NCBI GenBank assembly: GCA_018335615.1 | Contig: JAGXRS010000368.1 | Coordinates: 1-8,249, forward strand | Reading direction: 5' to 3' | Length of the DNA: 8,249 nt | DNA from: Hydrogenophaga sp. | GTDB lineage: Bacteria > Pseudomonadota > Gammaproteobacteria > Burkholderiales > Burkholderiaceae_C | In this document: positions 1-5,900 of the stretch, piece by piece | Layout of the letters: every line of letters starts with the position of its first letter | Numbering within the stretch: the first letter of the stretch is position 1 | Translations under genes and position numbers: made by a program | Notes under the pieces: generated by a model | What the model saw: the letters and a program-made list of their open reading frames with translations, nothing else | Told to the model about the DNA's origin: nothing | The model's database searches: none

Positions 1-739
1 CCGCCTGCTGGCCGGCGGCCGAGCGCCCGGCCTTGACGACGATCACCGGCTTGTTGCGGGCCGCGGCACGCGCGGCCGACATGAATTTGGGCGCGGCCTC
101 GATGCTCTCGATGTAGAGCAGGATGGCGCGGGTGTGCGGGTCGCTGCCCAGGAAGTCGAGCATGTCGCCAAAATCGACATCCGCCCGCTCGCCGAGCGAG
201 ACGAAGTGCGAAAAGCCAATGCCGCGCGAGCCGGCCCAGTCGAGCATGGCGGTGACCAGTGCGCCCGACTGCGAGACGAAGGCCAGCGCACCCGGTTGTG
301 CGCCGATGTGCGCAAAGCTGGCATTGAGGCCCAGATGCGGCACCAGCAGCCCGATGCAGTTGGGCCCCAGGATGCGCAGCGTGTGCACCCGGGCGGCGTC
401 GAGCATGGCCTGTTTCTCTGCCGGGGTCTGCCCGGCGGTCACCACAATGGCCGCGCGCGTGCCGCGCTCACCGAGAGCGGTGATGAGGGCCACCACGGTA
501 CTGGCAGGCGTGCAGATCACGGCCAGGTCGGGCGCCTCGGGCAAATCGTCCACGCTGGCGTAGGCGCGCACGCCGCCGAGTTGCGCGTGCTTGGGATTGA
601 CCGGGTACAGCGCGCCGGTGAAGCCGCCCTGCGTGAGGTTGCGCCAGACGGTGGCGCCCACGCTGCCGGGGCGCTGCGAAGCGCCGAAAACCGCCACGGA
701 GCGCGGTGCGAAGAGGGCGTCGAGGTGGCGGATGCTCAT
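1..739 (-). CDS. Acyl-CoA synthetase (NDP-forming type), CoA-binding part; 3' end outside window
   Basis: The visible 246 N-terminal residues form a CoA-binding Rossmann domain followed by a succinyl-CoA-ligase-like domain, as in ADP-forming acetyl/acyl-CoA synthetases and the Pat/PatZ protein acetyltransferases. Seen: SVAVFGASQRPGSVG at residues 14-28, YPVNPKH at 45-51, AVICTPAS at 73-80, ILGPNCIGL at 123-131 and FVSQSGAL at 154-161, all typical of the family. The domains expected next, an ATP-grasp domain and sometimes a GNAT acetyltransferase, would lie beyond base 1, so enzyme and acetyltransferase forms cannot be told apart. The ATG at 739 overlaps the stop of the upstream DUF502 gene in an ATGA, which implies co-transcription and translational coupling. 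Several open frames on the opposite strand here are shadows. Family assignment is firm; the substrate is unknown. Confidence 0.88.
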   Translation of the reverse strand, partial: MSIRHLDALFAPRSVAVFGASQRPGSVGATVWRNLTQGGFTGALYPVNPKHAQLGGVRAYASVDDLPEAPDLAVICTPASTVVALITALGERGTRAAIVVTAGQTPAEKQAMLDAARVHTLRILGPNCIGLLVPHLGLNASFAHIGAQPGALAFVSQSGALVTAMLDWAGSRGIGFSHFVSLGERADVDFGDMLDFLGSDPHTRAILLYIESIEAAPKFMSAARAAARNKPVIVVKAGRSAAGQQA

Positions 740-1332
740 GGTTTCACACTCGTGGTGGAGGCCATCCAGGCAATCAGCGAGGAGCGCATGGCTTCTTCGA
801 CCGACATGTCGATGGGGGTGGTCCAGCTGCGCGGCACAAACATGGTGTAGCCGCCAATCATGTAGCCCATGGGCAGGTAGACCGCCACGCGCTCCAGCTC
901 GGCCAGGCCGGGCGGCAAGCCGTGCATGCTCTGGCGGGTGATGAGGCCGATGACGCCCAGTTCATGGCCCGGCATGCTGACCAGCACCACCTGCTGCGGG
1001 CTCTTTTTGTGTGGTGCAAAGTAATCGGCGAAGGTCTTGAGCGATGAATAAATGCTCTTGACCACCGGCAGGTTGGTGAAGGGTCGCTCCACCCAGTCCA
1101 CCAGTCGGGTGGCGTAGGGCTGCGAGATCAGAAACCCGAGGCCCACGATCAGCAGCGCGCCCAGCACGATGCCCAGGCCGGGCAGGTAGAAGTCTTCGCC
1201 GATGAAAGGCCGGATCAGCCACATCGCGATGGACTCGGTCCAGGCCACCACCATGAATAACAGGTAGACGGTGAGGGCCAGGGGCAGTATGGTGATCAGG
1301 CCACGAAAAAAGTAACGGTAGATCTGTTTCAT
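736..1332 (-). CDS. DUF502 family inner-membrane protein
   Basis: A 198-residue protein that I place in the DUF502 family (Pfam PF04367), whose plant members are the COV/LCV proteins; its bacterial function is not established. Seen: a short basic N-terminus (MKQIYRYFFRG), a first membrane segment at about residues 11-31, a second at about 51-71 (PGLGIVLGALLIVGLGFLIS), then a soluble part with NLPVVKSIYSSLKTF at 87-101 and GYTMFVPRSWTTP at 161-173, both characteristic of the family. I chose the ATG at 1332 because the family begins just before the first membrane segment. The frame stays open upstream to 1440 but that stretch is Arg/Cys-rich and unlike the family; another ATG at 1350 would add six residues. 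No strong ribosome binding site precedes 1332. The stop overlaps the next gene's start by four bases. In related betaproteobacteria I recall this gene beside aspS, which is not the case here. Confidence 0.88.
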   Translation of the reverse strand: MKQIYRYFFRGLITILPLALTVYLLFMVVAWTESIAMWLIRPFIGEDFYLPGLGIVLGALLIVGLGFLISQPYATRLVDWVERPFTNLPVVKSIYSSLKTFADYFAPHKKSPQQVVLVSMPGHELGVIGLITRQSMHGLPPGLAELERVAVYLPMGYMIGGYTMFVPRSWTTPIDMSVEEAMRSSLIAWMASTTSVKP

Positions 1333-1392
1333 GTGGCGGTCGTGGAGCATCGCAAGTGAAGTGCGGCGCGCACCGGCGCGCCAGCACGTATC

Positions 1393-1401
1393 AGCATAGC
1401 A
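1393..1401 (-). promoter_or_regulatory. Candidate extended -10 promoter for the DUF502 gene
   Basis: Read on the minus strand, TGCTATGCT gives a TG-n-TATGCT extended -10 about 60 bases upstream of the DUF502 ATG. The hexamer differs from TATAAT at two positions. No convincing -35 lies 16-18 bases further upstream (it would be CACCCG), which fits an extended -10 or an activated promoter. Predicted by eye only. Confidence 0.35.
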
Positions 1402-1424
1402 GCCGGGCTGCCTGGCGGGTGCGC

Positions 1425-1448
1425 GTGACACGCCTTGCAAGGCGTCAC
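1425..1448. promoter_or_regulatory. Palindrome in divergent intergenic region, possible operator
   Basis: ACGCCTTGCAAGGCGT at 1430-1445 is a perfect 16-bp palindrome. Outside it, GTGA (1425-1428) and TCAC (1445-1448) are also inverted relative to each other, offset by two bases. It lies between the divergent DUF502 and small membrane-protein genes. Relative to the candidate -10 at 1393-1401 it is centred roughly 50 bases upstream of the inferred transcription start, a common place for an activator or dimeric regulator. No particular regulator is recognised. It has no T-run and is not near a gene end, so a terminator is unlikely. Confidence 0.4.
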
Positions 1449-1577
1449 AATGGCACCATGTGGGATCCAGGCACCGCCCGTCGGGCCTCTGTCCTCGTCG
1501 CGCGCTATCGGACGCCCGTGCGACGCCTCCCTCACAGTCCCTCAGGAACTCCGGGGCCCATGCGGGCTCTCTCTGGC

Positions 1578-1943
1578 ATGAACGGTTTCACGGATCTTCT
1601 CTCTCGCGCCTTGCGGCTCGTACTCAGCCTGGTACTCGGCGTGGGCTTGGCCTTGCTGGCGCTGAGTCTGTTGCTGGCGGCGCTCGTGGTGGTGCTGGGC
1701 ATGACGCTCTGGGCCTTGGTGACCGGACGCAAGCCGGCGCCCGTGATGGTGTTCCAGCGCTTTCGCCAGGCGTCGCAGCAATACGCGGGCGGGGCCTGGC
1801 CGGGCCGGGGTGGCCGGCCCGGGCATGCCCCCGGGCGCGACCTGGAGGTGGTGGACGTACAGGCCCATGAAGTGCCCGAAGCGCCCAGCCATCCCGGCAG
1901 TTCACGCCCGGGCAACGACACGCTGCGTCGCGCCTCGCTGTAA
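1578..1943 (+). CDS. Small membrane protein of unknown function (121 aa)
   Basis: I do not recognise a named family. Residues 1-12 are weakly basic, and residues about 13-48 form one long, almost uninterrupted hydrophobic stretch of Leu/Val/Ala with glycines at 21, 23 and 41, either one long helix or a tight hairpin of two. It ends in TGRKPAPVMVFQRFRQ (49-64), then a Gly/Pro/Arg-rich linker (71-88) and an acidic patch DLEVVDVQAHEVPE (88-101). My recollection is that small Burkholderiales membrane proteins of this layout often carry a similar VVDVxxxEV motif, but this is unverified. The start is uncertain: ATG at 1578 is the conservative choice, with in-frame ATGs at 1560 and 1458, and none has a good Shine-Dalgarno. 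It is transcribed away from the DUF502 gene and converges on rsmI. The membrane segment makes it likely real despite high GC. Confidence 0.6.
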   Translation: MNGFTDLLSRALRLVLSLVLGVGLALLALSLLLAALVVVLGMTLWALVTGRKPAPVMVFQRFRQASQQYAGGAWPGRGGRPGHAPGRDLEVVDVQAHEVPEAPSHPGSSRPGNDTLRRASL

Positions 1944-1959
1944 GCGGCGGGGCTGTCGG

Positions 1960-1981
1960 CGTGCGTGCCCATGCGCGCACG
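1960..1981. terminator. Hairpin between convergent genes, possible bidirectional terminator
   Basis: CGTGCGTGC (1960-1968) can pair with GCGCGCACG (1973-1981) around the loop CCAT. This gives a 9-bp stem with one G-U pair, in the 50-bp gap between the stop of the small membrane protein and the stop of rsmI. There is no following T-run on either strand, so a classical intrinsic terminator is not shown. Confidence 0.35.
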
Positions 1982-1993
1982 TGGCAGGGAGCA

Positions 1994-2932
1994 TCAGCCT
2001 TCGTCTTGCGCGTCGTTCTCGTCGGGCTCGCCCCTGCGTTTGGCCAGCGCGGCTTGGTAGACGGCATTGCGTGCCTGCCCGGTGATCTCCGCGCACAGGC
2101 GCACGGCGGTTTTCAGCGGCAGTTCAGCCAGCAGCAGGTCCAGCGTGCGCAGGCTGGCAGCGTCCAGTTCATCGCCCGCCTCCTCCACCGCGCGGGGGTG
2201 CACCAGCAGCACGAATTCGCCGCGCGTGCGGTGGACGCCGGCTTTCAGCCACCCCGGAAAAGCCGCCGCCTCCAGATGGACCACTTCCTCGAATTGTTTG
2301 GTGAGTTCGCGACCGACCGTCAGCGTGCGTTCGCCCAGCGCGGCCAGATCCCGCGCCAGTGCCTCGATGCGGTGCGGCGCCTCCAGCAGCACGCAGGCGC
2401 GGGCATCGGCGGCCAGGCCCTGTATCCCACGCTGGCGTTCCGCGGCCTTGGGTGACAGGAACCCGGCGAACACGAAGCGCCCGTCCCAGCCACTGTGCCC
2501 GGCCACACTCAGCAGGGCGGTGATGCTGCTGGCGCCCGGAACGGGCACCGCACGCAGGCCGGCCGCATTCACCGCGGCCACCAGGCGCGCGCCGGGGTCG
2601 CTCACGCCGGGTGTGCCCGCATCACTCACATAGGCCACGCGCTGGCCTTCGCGCAGGCGCTGCACCACGGTCTGGGCCGCCTCGGCCTCGTTGTGCTCGT
2701 GCAGGGCCAGCAGCGGCTTGTGCAGTCCGTAGCCCTGCAGCAGGCTGGCGGTGTGGCGGGTGTCTTCGCAGGCCACGCTGTCCACCAGCGACAGCACCTG
2801 CAGCGCGCGCAGGCCGATGTCGGCCAAATTGCCAATGGGCGTGGCCACCATGTACAGGGCCCCCTGCGGATAATGCTGATGAGCCGCCGCCTCACGCGCG
2901 GCCGCCAACAGGGATGGGGTGCTTGCAGACAA
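1994..2932 (-). CDS. rsmI: RsmI, 16S rRNA (cytidine-1402 2'-O)-methyltransferase
   Basis: SAM-dependent enzyme of the tetrapyrrole-methylase fold that 2'-O-methylates C1402 in the decoding centre of 16S rRNA. Seen, numbered from the TTG: LYMVATPIGNLADI at 26-39, EDTRHT at 56-61, HEHNE at 78-82, YVSDAGTPGVSDPG at 101-114, PVPGASSITALLS at 130-142, EAPHRIEAL at 184-192, GRELTKQFEE at 207-216, RGEFVLLV at 237-244 and the C-terminal helical part ELPLKTAVRLCAEITG at 270-285. The 312-residue length is slightly above E. coli RsmI. The start is not an ATG: TTG at 2932 is preceded by GGA eight bases upstream and leaves a short tail before LYMVATPIGN, as in the E. coli protein. The only in-frame ATG, at residue 28, would cut into the first strand. 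It diverges from yraN, with start codons sharing base 2932. Confidence 0.95.
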   Translation of the reverse strand: MSASTPSLLAAAREAAAHQHYPQGALYMVATPIGNLADIGLRALQVLSLVDSVACEDTRHTASLLQGYGLHKPLLALHEHNEAEAAQTVVQRLREGQRVAYVSDAGTPGVSDPGARLVAAVNAAGLRAVPVPGASSITALLSVAGHSGWDGRFVFAGFLSPKAAERQRGIQGLAADARACVLLEAPHRIEALARDLAALGERTLTVGRELTKQFEEVVHLEAAAFPGWLKAGVHRTRGEFVLLVHPRAVEEAGDELDAASLRTLDLLLAELPLKTAVRLCAEITGQARNAVYQAALAKRRGEPDENDAQDEG

Positions 2933-3378
2933 TGTGGTTTTCCAGAAAACAGGGTGTGTCGCCGGCGGGCGGCGCAGCGCCCAGCACCAAGCGGATGGGT
3001 GATGCCGCCGAAGACCGGGCGCTGGCGCATTTGCAGGCGCAGGGGCTGGGGCTCGTGCAGCGCAATTTCCGCACCCCCGGCCGCGGTGGCGGCGAACTCG
3101 ATTTGATTATGCGCGAGCGAGACGGCACGCTGGTGTTCGTCGAGGTGCGCCACCGCACCAGTGCGCGCCAGGGCGGTGCCGCTGCCAGCATCACGGTGCA
3201 GAAACAGCGGCGAATCGTGTTCGCAGCGCGGCACTTTCTGTTGCGGCTCGGCTCAGAGCCTCCATGCCGTTTCGACGTGGTGCTCATCCAGGGCGACACC
3301 CGTGCGCAGGCATCAACCGCGCAGGCGGTGTCGGTCGAGTGGATTCGCGCCGCCTTCGACGCATCTGCACACGGTTGA
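2932..3378 (+). CDS. yraN: YraN, UPF0102 family protein with PD-(D/E)XK nuclease-like fold
   Basis: A 148-residue member of UPF0102, a family with a predicted Holliday-junction-resolvase/restriction-endonuclease-like fold and no settled function. Seen: MGDAAEDRALAHLQ at 22-35, the nuclease-type core RGGGELDLIM at 51-60 (Glu55, Asp57) and VFVEVRHR at 68-75 (Glu71), then GGAAASITVQKQRR at 81-94 and CRFDVVLI at 112-119; all are as in E. coli YraN. ATG at 2932 is preferred because family members usually carry about 15-25 residues before the GDxAE segment. GTG at 2956 or ATG at 2995 would also keep the core. The Shine-Dalgarno is weak (GGGG about 12 bases upstream). It is first in a run yraN-diaA-dolP, with 28 bases to diaA. 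Any promoter must lie inside the 5' end of rsmI. Confidence 0.9.
   Translation: MWFSRKQGVSPAGGAAPSTKRMGDAAEDRALAHLQAQGLGLVQRNFRTPGRGGGELDLIMRERDGTLVFVEVRHRTSARQGGAAASITVQKQRRIVFAARHFLLRLGSEPPCRFDVVLIQGDTRAQASTAQAVSVEWIRAAFDASAHG
2937..2950. promoter_or_regulatory. 14-bp dyad at the rsmI/yraN start codons
   Basis: GTTTTC and GAAAAC are perfect inverted arms separated by CA. The dyad covers codons 2-7 of yraN and, on the other strand, lies just upstream of the rsmI TTG and includes its GGA ribosome-binding bases. It is an A/T-rich patch in very GC-rich surroundings. It could be an operator or an mRNA fold covering the start, or chance. Confidence 0.25.
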
Positions 3379-3406
3379 CACACCGCCCACCGCTATCATC
3401 GCCGCC

Positions 3407-4024
3407 ATGCTCTTGCAACGAATACAACAACAGTTCATCGACAGCGCCGACCTCAAGTACCAGTGTGCCCAGTCACTGGCGCCGGTGGTGGAAGCCGCCA
3501 CCAACGCCGTGCTGGCCAGCGTCACCGGCGGAGGCAAGGTGCTGTCCTGTGGCAACGGGGCGTCGGCCGCGGCGGCCCAGCACTTCGCCGCGAGTTTCGT
3601 GGGGCGCTACGAGCGCGAGCGGCCCGAGCTGGCGGCCTTTTCGCTCACCGCCGACACGGCGGTGCTCACCGGCATTGCCAACGACTTCGACGCCCGGGCG
3701 ATTTTCGGTCGCCAGGTGCGCGCGCTGGGGCAGGCCGGTGATGTGCTGCTCGTGCTCTCCACCACCGGCAACTCGGCCAATGTGATGGCCGCCGTGGAAG
3801 CGGCGCATGAGCGCGACATGACCGTGGTGGCGCTCACCGGGGCCCGCGGTGGGCGCCTGGGGCAGATGCTGCGCGACACCGATGTGCAGGTCTGCGTGCC
3901 GCACGACATGCCCGCGCGCATCCTGGAGGTGCACCACATGGTGCTGCACTGCATCTGCGACGGCGTGGATGCCCAGCTGCTGGGGCTGCCCGACGCACCC
4001 CTCAACGAAACGGAGAATCCCTGA
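3407..4024 (+). CDS. diaA: DiaA-like SIS-domain protein (often annotated phosphoheptose isomerase)
   Basis: A 205-residue single SIS-domain protein. In E. coli DiaA binds DnaA and promotes timely replication initiation; the related GmhA isomerises sedoheptulose-7-phosphate. Seen: LSCGNGASAAAAQHFAASF at 46-64, ERPELAAFSLTADTAVLTGI at 71-90, ANDFDA at 91-96, QVRALGQAGDVLLVLSTTGN at 103-122, VALTGARGG at 141-149 and ARILEVHHMVLHCICDGVD at 170-188. These follow E. coli DiaA closely. Where GmhA has a catalytic glutamate (HFAEEL), this protein has HFAASF, so isomerase activity is doubtful. Position after yraN and before a DolP-type gene also matches E. coli yraO/diaA. No Shine-Dalgarno precedes the ATG; a TATCAT at 3394-3399 is placed so that transcription could start near the ATG. 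The stop and the next start overlap as TGATG. The symbol rests on motif and synteny; the DnaA role is inferred. Confidence 0.85.
   Translation: MLLQRIQQQFIDSADLKYQCAQSLAPVVEAATNAVLASVTGGGKVLSCGNGASAAAAQHFAASFVGRYERERPELAAFSLTADTAVLTGIANDFDARAIFGRQVRALGQAGDVLLVLSTTGNSANVMAAVEAAHERDMTVVALTGARGGRLGQMLRDTDVQVCVPHDMPARILEVHHMVLHCICDGVDAQLLGLPDAPLNETENP
4012..4016 (+). promoter_or_regulatory. Ribosome binding site of dolP
   Basis: GGAGA seven bases before the ATG at 4024, inside the last codons of diaA. It fixes the start of the lipoprotein gene and, with the one-base stop/start overlap, suggests coupled translation. Confidence 0.6.
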
Positions 4025-4677
4025 TGACGACCCCCCAGCCCCGACGACCTGCCCGCTGGCGCCGCCTGGCAGCGCTCACGCTCACCGCCGCCGCCCTGGG
4101 CGCGGCCTTGTCGGCCTGCGCCCCCCTGATCGTGGGTGGGGCGCTGACCGGCGCATTGGTGGCCAGCGACCGCCGCACCTCGGGTGCGCAACTGGAAGAC
4201 CAGGGCATCGAATTCCGCGCGTCCGGGCGGCTGCGCGAGGTGCTGGGTGACCGTGGCAGTGTGGCCGTGACCAGCTACAACCGCCAGGTGCTGCTCACCG
4301 GCGAGGTGAACACCGAGCAGGACAAGGCGCTGGTCGAACGCACCGTGGCGGCGGTGGAAAACGTGCGGGCGGTCGTGAATGAGGTGGGGGTGCAGGCTAG
4401 GTCAACGGTCACACAGCTGTCATCCGACACCCTGATGACCGGCCGTGTCAAGGCCAGCCTGATCGACGCGCGCGACATCACGGGCAGCGCGTTCAAGGTC
4501 GTCACCACCCGGGGCACGGTCTACCTGATGGGCCGCGTGACGCAGCGCGAGGCCGACCGCGCCACCGAGATCGCACGCAACGTGCAGGGCGTGCGGCGCG
4601 TGGTGCGCGTGCTGGAAATCATCACCGAGGAAGAGCTGGCCCGGGTGCAGCCCCGCCCGGCCGCCAACGAGCGCTGA
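4024..4677 (+). CDS. dolP: DolP-like outer-membrane lipoprotein with two BON domains
   Basis: A 217-residue predicted lipoprotein. Seen: basic N-terminus (RRPARWRR), hydrophobic signal segment at about 15-31, lipobox LSAC with lipidated Cys32, and Ala33 next, which would allow sorting to the outer membrane. Then SDRRTSGAQLEDQGIEFR at 48-65, matching the segment before the first BON domain of E. coli DolP (YraP). BON1 spans about 66-124 (VAVTSYNRQVLLTGEV at 80-95) and BON2 about 136-203 (VVTTRGTVYLMGRVTQREAD at 159-178). In E. coli DolP binds anionic phospholipids, localises at the division site and supports outer-membrane integrity and the BAM complex; the same role here is inferred. The protein has a longer N-terminus and C-terminal tail than the 191-residue E. 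coli protein. It is the last gene of yraN-diaA-dolP. Confidence 0.9.
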   Translation: MTTPQPRRPARWRRLAALTLTAAALGAALSACAPLIVGGALTGALVASDRRTSGAQLEDQGIEFRASGRLREVLGDRGSVAVTSYNRQVLLTGEVNTEQDKALVERTVAAVENVRAVVNEVGVQARSTVTQLSSDTLMTGRVKASLIDARDITGSAFKVVTTRGTVYLMGRVTQREADRATEIARNVQGVRRVVRVLEIITEEELARVQPRPAANER

Positions 4678-4740
4678 ACCTGCGGCTGCGGCGACGCCAT
4701 CAAGCGCGGTCGCGCCGTGGCTGGTGCCGGCGCACGGGGA

Positions 4741-4790
4741 TGCTGTGGCACCGGCTTGGCCGGACCACAGGCATCGCCCCGTGGAGGGGG
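4741..4790 (+). repeat. Intergenic GC-rich repeat, copy A
   Basis: Aligned without gaps to 7181-7230, 42 of 50 bases agree, and 35 of 40 over 4751-4790. The element contains two small inverted repeats: CCGGC-TTG-GCCGG at 4751-4763 and CCCC-GTGGA-GGGG around 4777-4789. It lies between the convergent dolP and dehydrogenase genes, in a 225-bp gap with no convincing gene. I recall sequences of this form as common between genes in Comamonadaceae, but no search was possible. It looks like a REP-type noncoding repeat. Confidence 0.75.
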
Positions 4791-4794
4791 CTGA

Positions 4795-4836
4795 GGGCCG
4801 CGGCTCCCAGCCTGCCTGCGCAGGCTGGGACGGCCC
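4795..4836. terminator. Strong GC-rich hairpin between convergent genes, terminator-like
   Basis: TCCCAGCCTGC (4805-4815) and GCAGGCTGGGA (4820-4830) pair perfectly over 11 bp with a CTGC loop. Outside them GGGCCG (4795-4800) pairs with CGGCCC (4831-4836), leaving only CGGC unpaired on the left. The stem adjoins repeat copy A and may be part of the same element. Neither strand has a T-run after the stem, so this is not a classical intrinsic terminator. It could still block transcripts from both sides or protect the 3' ends of both mRNAs. Confidence 0.5.
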
Positions 4837-4902
4837 AAGGAGGCACCGTCTCTGGCGGTACCGCGGCCTGCAAGGCACGCCGAAGGCGGCGCGGGGGTGT
4901 GT

Positions 4903-5805
4903 CTATTTCAGGCGCTTGATCAGGCTGGAGGTGTCCAGCCGGTGGCCGCCCATGGCCTGCACATCGGCGTAGAACTGGTCCACCAGCGCGGTGACCGGCA
5001 GGCGGGCGCCGTTGCGCTTGGCCTCGTCGAGCACCAGGCCGAGGTCTTTGCGCATCCAGTCCACCGCAAAGCCGAAGTCAAACTTGTCCGCCACCATGGT
5101 CTTGCCGCGGTTGTCGAGCTGCCAGCTCTGGGCCGCGCCCTTGCCGATGACGTCCAGCACCTGGTTCATGTCCAGGCCGGCTTTCTGGCCGAAGGCCACC
5201 GCTTCGGACAGGCCCTGCACCAGCCCGGCGATGCAGATCTGGTTGACCATTTTGGTCAGCTGCCCGGCGCCGCTCTCGCCCATCAGCGTGAAGGCGCGTG
5301 AGAACGCCATGCCGACCGGTTGCACGGCGTCAAAGGCCTTCGTGTCACCGCCGCACATGACGGTGAGTGTGCCGTTCTGCGCACCGGCCTGGCCGCCCGA
5401 CACGGGGGCATCCACGAAGGCCAGGCCGAGGTTCTTCGCGGCCGTGTACAGCTCGCGCGCCACGTCGGCCGAGGCCGTGGTGTGGTCCACGAACACGGCA
5501 CCCGGCTGCATGCCGGCGAGGGCGCCATCGGCGCCCAGCGTCACCGAGCGCAGGTCGTCGTCGTTGCCCACGCAGCAGAACACGATGTCCGCGCCGGTCG
5601 CCGCTTCACGCGGCGTGTCCCGGGCGGCACCGCCGAACTCGGCCACCCAGGCCTGTGCCTTGGCTGGCGAACGGTTGTAGACCGTGACCGCGTGCCCGGC
5701 CCGTGCCAGGTGACCCGCCATGGGAAAACCCATGACGCCCAGGCCCAGGAACGCGACCTTCTTCGGTGCAACGGTTTCGTAGTTTTTGGTGGCAATGCTG
5801 CTCAT
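4903..5805 (-). CDS. NAD(P)-dependent beta-hydroxyacid dehydrogenase (3-hydroxyisobutyrate / tartronate semialdehyde reductase family)
   Basis: A 300-residue enzyme of the family that oxidises 3-hydroxyisobutyrate or reduces tartronate semialdehyde. Seen: Rossmann motif VAFLGLGVMGFPMAGHL at 17-33, the NRSPAKA segment at 44-50 after the second strand, substrate-binding DAPVSGGQAGAQNGTL at 132-147 with VMCGG at 149-153, catalytic Lys185 and Asn188 in GQLTKMVNQ, and the C-terminal helical domain with DWMRKDLGLVLDEA (249-262). Asn44-Arg45 after the second strand is the pattern usually linked to NADP preference, an inference only. A 14-residue tail precedes the Rossmann fold. ATG at 5805 has GGAAC about ten bases upstream; the frame is open upstream to 6036 but that stretch has no family resemblance. 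No aldehyde dehydrogenase, glyoxylate carboligase or kinase gene is adjacent, so the substrate cannot be named. It appears to be a separate transcription unit downstream of pilU. Confidence 0.92.
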   Translation of the reverse strand: MSSIATKNYETVAPKKVAFLGLGVMGFPMAGHLARAGHAVTVYNRSPAKAQAWVAEFGGAARDTPREAATGADIVFCCVGNDDDLRSVTLGADGALAGMQPGAVFVDHTTASADVARELYTAAKNLGLAFVDAPVSGGQAGAQNGTLTVMCGGDTKAFDAVQPVGMAFSRAFTLMGESGAGQLTKMVNQICIAGLVQGLSEAVAFGQKAGLDMNQVLDVIGKGAAQSWQLDNRGKTMVADKFDFGFAVDWMRKDLGLVLDEAKRNGARLPVTALVDQFYADVQAMGGHRLDTSSLIKRLK

Positions 5806-5900
5806 GTCGGATGTTCCGGAAGAAAGGGATGGATGAGTATCCCGAAATAAGGCCGCATCGGTGCAGCCGGCGCGACAGGACCGGCCCAGCACGTGGCACA

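Noticed and set aside
134..850. Long plus-strand open frames (123-563, 134-850) at the left edge
   Set aside because: They are antisense to the acyl-CoA synthetase, which shows clear family motifs in the minus-strand frame. Their products have low-complexity His/Gly/Arg composition.
3375..3399. TTGACA ... TATCAT as a standard sigma-70 promoter for diaA
   Set aside because: The spacer is 13 bases, well below the usual 16-18. Kept only as a weak leaderless-start idea.
3473..4191. Minus-strand open frames over diaA and dolP
   Set aside because: Shadows of two well-supported plus-strand genes; no family resemblance.
4724..4972. Possible 82-residue plus-strand gene in the dolP/dehydrogenase gap
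   Set aside because: It is built almost entirely from the repeat and hairpin and then runs into the dehydrogenase gene antisense; no ribosome binding site or domain.
5806..5870. Sigma-70 promoter for the dehydrogenase (GATACT on the minus strand)
   Set aside because: The -10 matches at only four of six positions and no -35 is visible at the right distance.
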